Shown piece by piece: positions 6,784 through 7,292 of a stretch of DNA of 7,292 nucleotides (its first letter is position 1; each line of letters opens with the position of its first letter). The notes beneath the pieces are model-generated. The model worked only from the letters and a program-made list of their open reading frames with translations. It did no database searches and was not told the DNA's origin. The translations under genes were made by a program, and so were the position numbers. The stretch lies in contig JABXGS010000167.1 in assembly GCA_016550425.1 (NCBI GenBank), forward strand, positions 1 through 7,292, given 5' to 3'. This stretch comes from an archaeon (GTDB lineage Archaea; Asgardarchaeota; Hermodarchaeia; Hermodarchaeales; Hermodarchaeaceae).

Positions 6784-7292
6784 ATGGAGCTATTCGGAAT
6801 ACAAACCCCACTAATCCAGCCAGGTGACAATTTAGTTAAAGTGCTCTCATCTGCAATAACTGAGAATGGATTTACTCTTGCTTCTCACGACATTATTGTC
6901 ATTGCTGAGACTGTAGTTGCCACCTCTCAAAATCGAATCCGGAAACTGGCTACTGTGAATGTTTCATCGCGTGCCCAGGAATTATCGAAACGATACGAAT
7001 TGGAAGCGCCGCTTGCGCAGCTTATTCTCGATGAAGCTGATGAGATTTTAGGAGGAGTACCCCATGTGCTCCTAACCATCAAGGACAATATTCTGATGGC
7101 AAACGCAGGAATTGATCGATCTAATGCTCCTAGTGGGCATGTGGTTCTTCTTCCATCGAATCCTCAAGAAACCGTGTGGCGAATCAAAGAAGCGTTTGAA
7201 AAGGAATTTGGGCGTGAATTGGGTGTAATTATTACTGATAGCCGTACCCAACCACTTCGACTAGGAACCGTGGGGCTAGCTCTTGCAGTTGC
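6784..7292 (+). CDS. cofE: Coenzyme F420-0:L-glutamate ligase family protein, N-terminal part (cut by window edge)
   Basis: CofE adds one or more L-glutamates to F420-0 using GTP, making the poly-gamma-glutamyl tail of the deazaflavin coenzyme; cytosolic homodimer. The frame is open for 169 codons to the window end; the family is about 250 residues, so the rest lies outside. Visible: the opening MELFGIQTPLIQPGDNL, like CofE's V-x-PGDDL; SHDIIVIAETVVATSQNRI where standard members read VVVTSKIVSKAEGR; NAGIDRSN (107-114), matching the NAGVDxSN metal/substrate motif; and TDSRTQPLRLGTVGLA from 151, where standard members have SDTFGRPWRxGxVGVA. The last differences, and the GGVPHVLLT stretch, suggest a distinct CofE-like subgroup. 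ATG 6784 follows the previous stop by one base, with weak GTGAG at 6775-6779, so it is probably translationally coupled to the dihydropteroate synthase-like gene. Confidence 0.82.
   Translation, partial: MELFGIQTPLIQPGDNLVKVLSSAITENGFTLASHDIIVIAETVVATSQNRIRKLATVNVSSRAQELSKRYELEAPLAQLILDEADEILGGVPHVLLTIKDNILMANAGIDRSNAPSGHVVLLPSNPQETVWRIKEAFEKEFGRELGVIITDSRTQPLRLGTVGLALAV

Noticed and set aside
6401..6830. Two minus-strand frames (136 and 69 codons) over the 3' end of the dihydropteroate synthase-like gene
   Set aside because: They oppose a frame with conserved DPGLGFGK, SRKSFIG and RAHD motifs; translations are arginine/serine-rich without domains.
1..7292. CRISPR array, insertion sequence, tRNA/rRNA gene, toxin-antitoxin or defence island
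   Set aside because: No regularly spaced repeats, transposase, terminal inverted repeats or tRNA-like cloverleaf were seen; nearly all sequence is covered by recognisable housekeeping or cofactor genes.

Overview
This window is chromosomal DNA from an archaeon. The evidence is an archaeal/eukaryote-type release factor (aRF1 with TASNIKS and GGQ), an archaeal-type valyl-tRNA synthetase, an archaeal-type UMP kinase, and an F420-0:glutamyl ligase family gene beside an archaeal-type dihydropteroate synthase. Genes are separated by short AT-rich gaps with oligo-T tracts, and most starts have short GGTG or GGAG-type ribosome binding sites. Base composition is moderate, with a slight AT excess. The lineage cannot be fixed from the sequence alone. 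F420 machinery together with a glycine-cleavage T protein would fit Asgard-type or TACK-type mesophiles, but this is only a guess.

Layout: a 3'-truncated valS (minus, 1-2144); a 125-bp gap; the aRF1 gene (minus, 2270-3529); a 110-bp divergent promoter region; UMP kinase pyrH (plus, 3640-4329); an oligo-T tract and a leader with a possible ribosome-site hairpin; a small winged-helix protein (plus, 4435-4722); a 16-bp convergent junction; gcvT (minus, 4739-5878); a 67-bp divergent promoter region; a dihydropteroate synthase-like gene (plus, 5946-6782); and, one base later, the 5' part of a cofE-family gene (plus, 6784 to the window end). No stretch longer than about 125 bases lacks a gene. I see no tRNA, rRNA, CRISPR array, insertion sequence or long repeat.

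Functionally, the left part is translation (aminoacylation, termination) and pyrimidine nucleotide supply. The right part is one-carbon/cofactor metabolism: a T protein that transfers a C1 unit to a tetrahydropterin, an enzyme of pterin assembly, and an enzyme that adds the glutamate tail to coenzyme F420. The most interesting feature is the pterin gene. It keeps the pterin-binding half of dihydropteroate synthase but has rewritten the loops that in folate-type enzymes handle p-aminobenzoate and pyrophosphate, which fits a methanopterin-type substrate. I found no convincing new defence, mobile or RNA system; the window reads mainly as housekeeping and cofactor genes.
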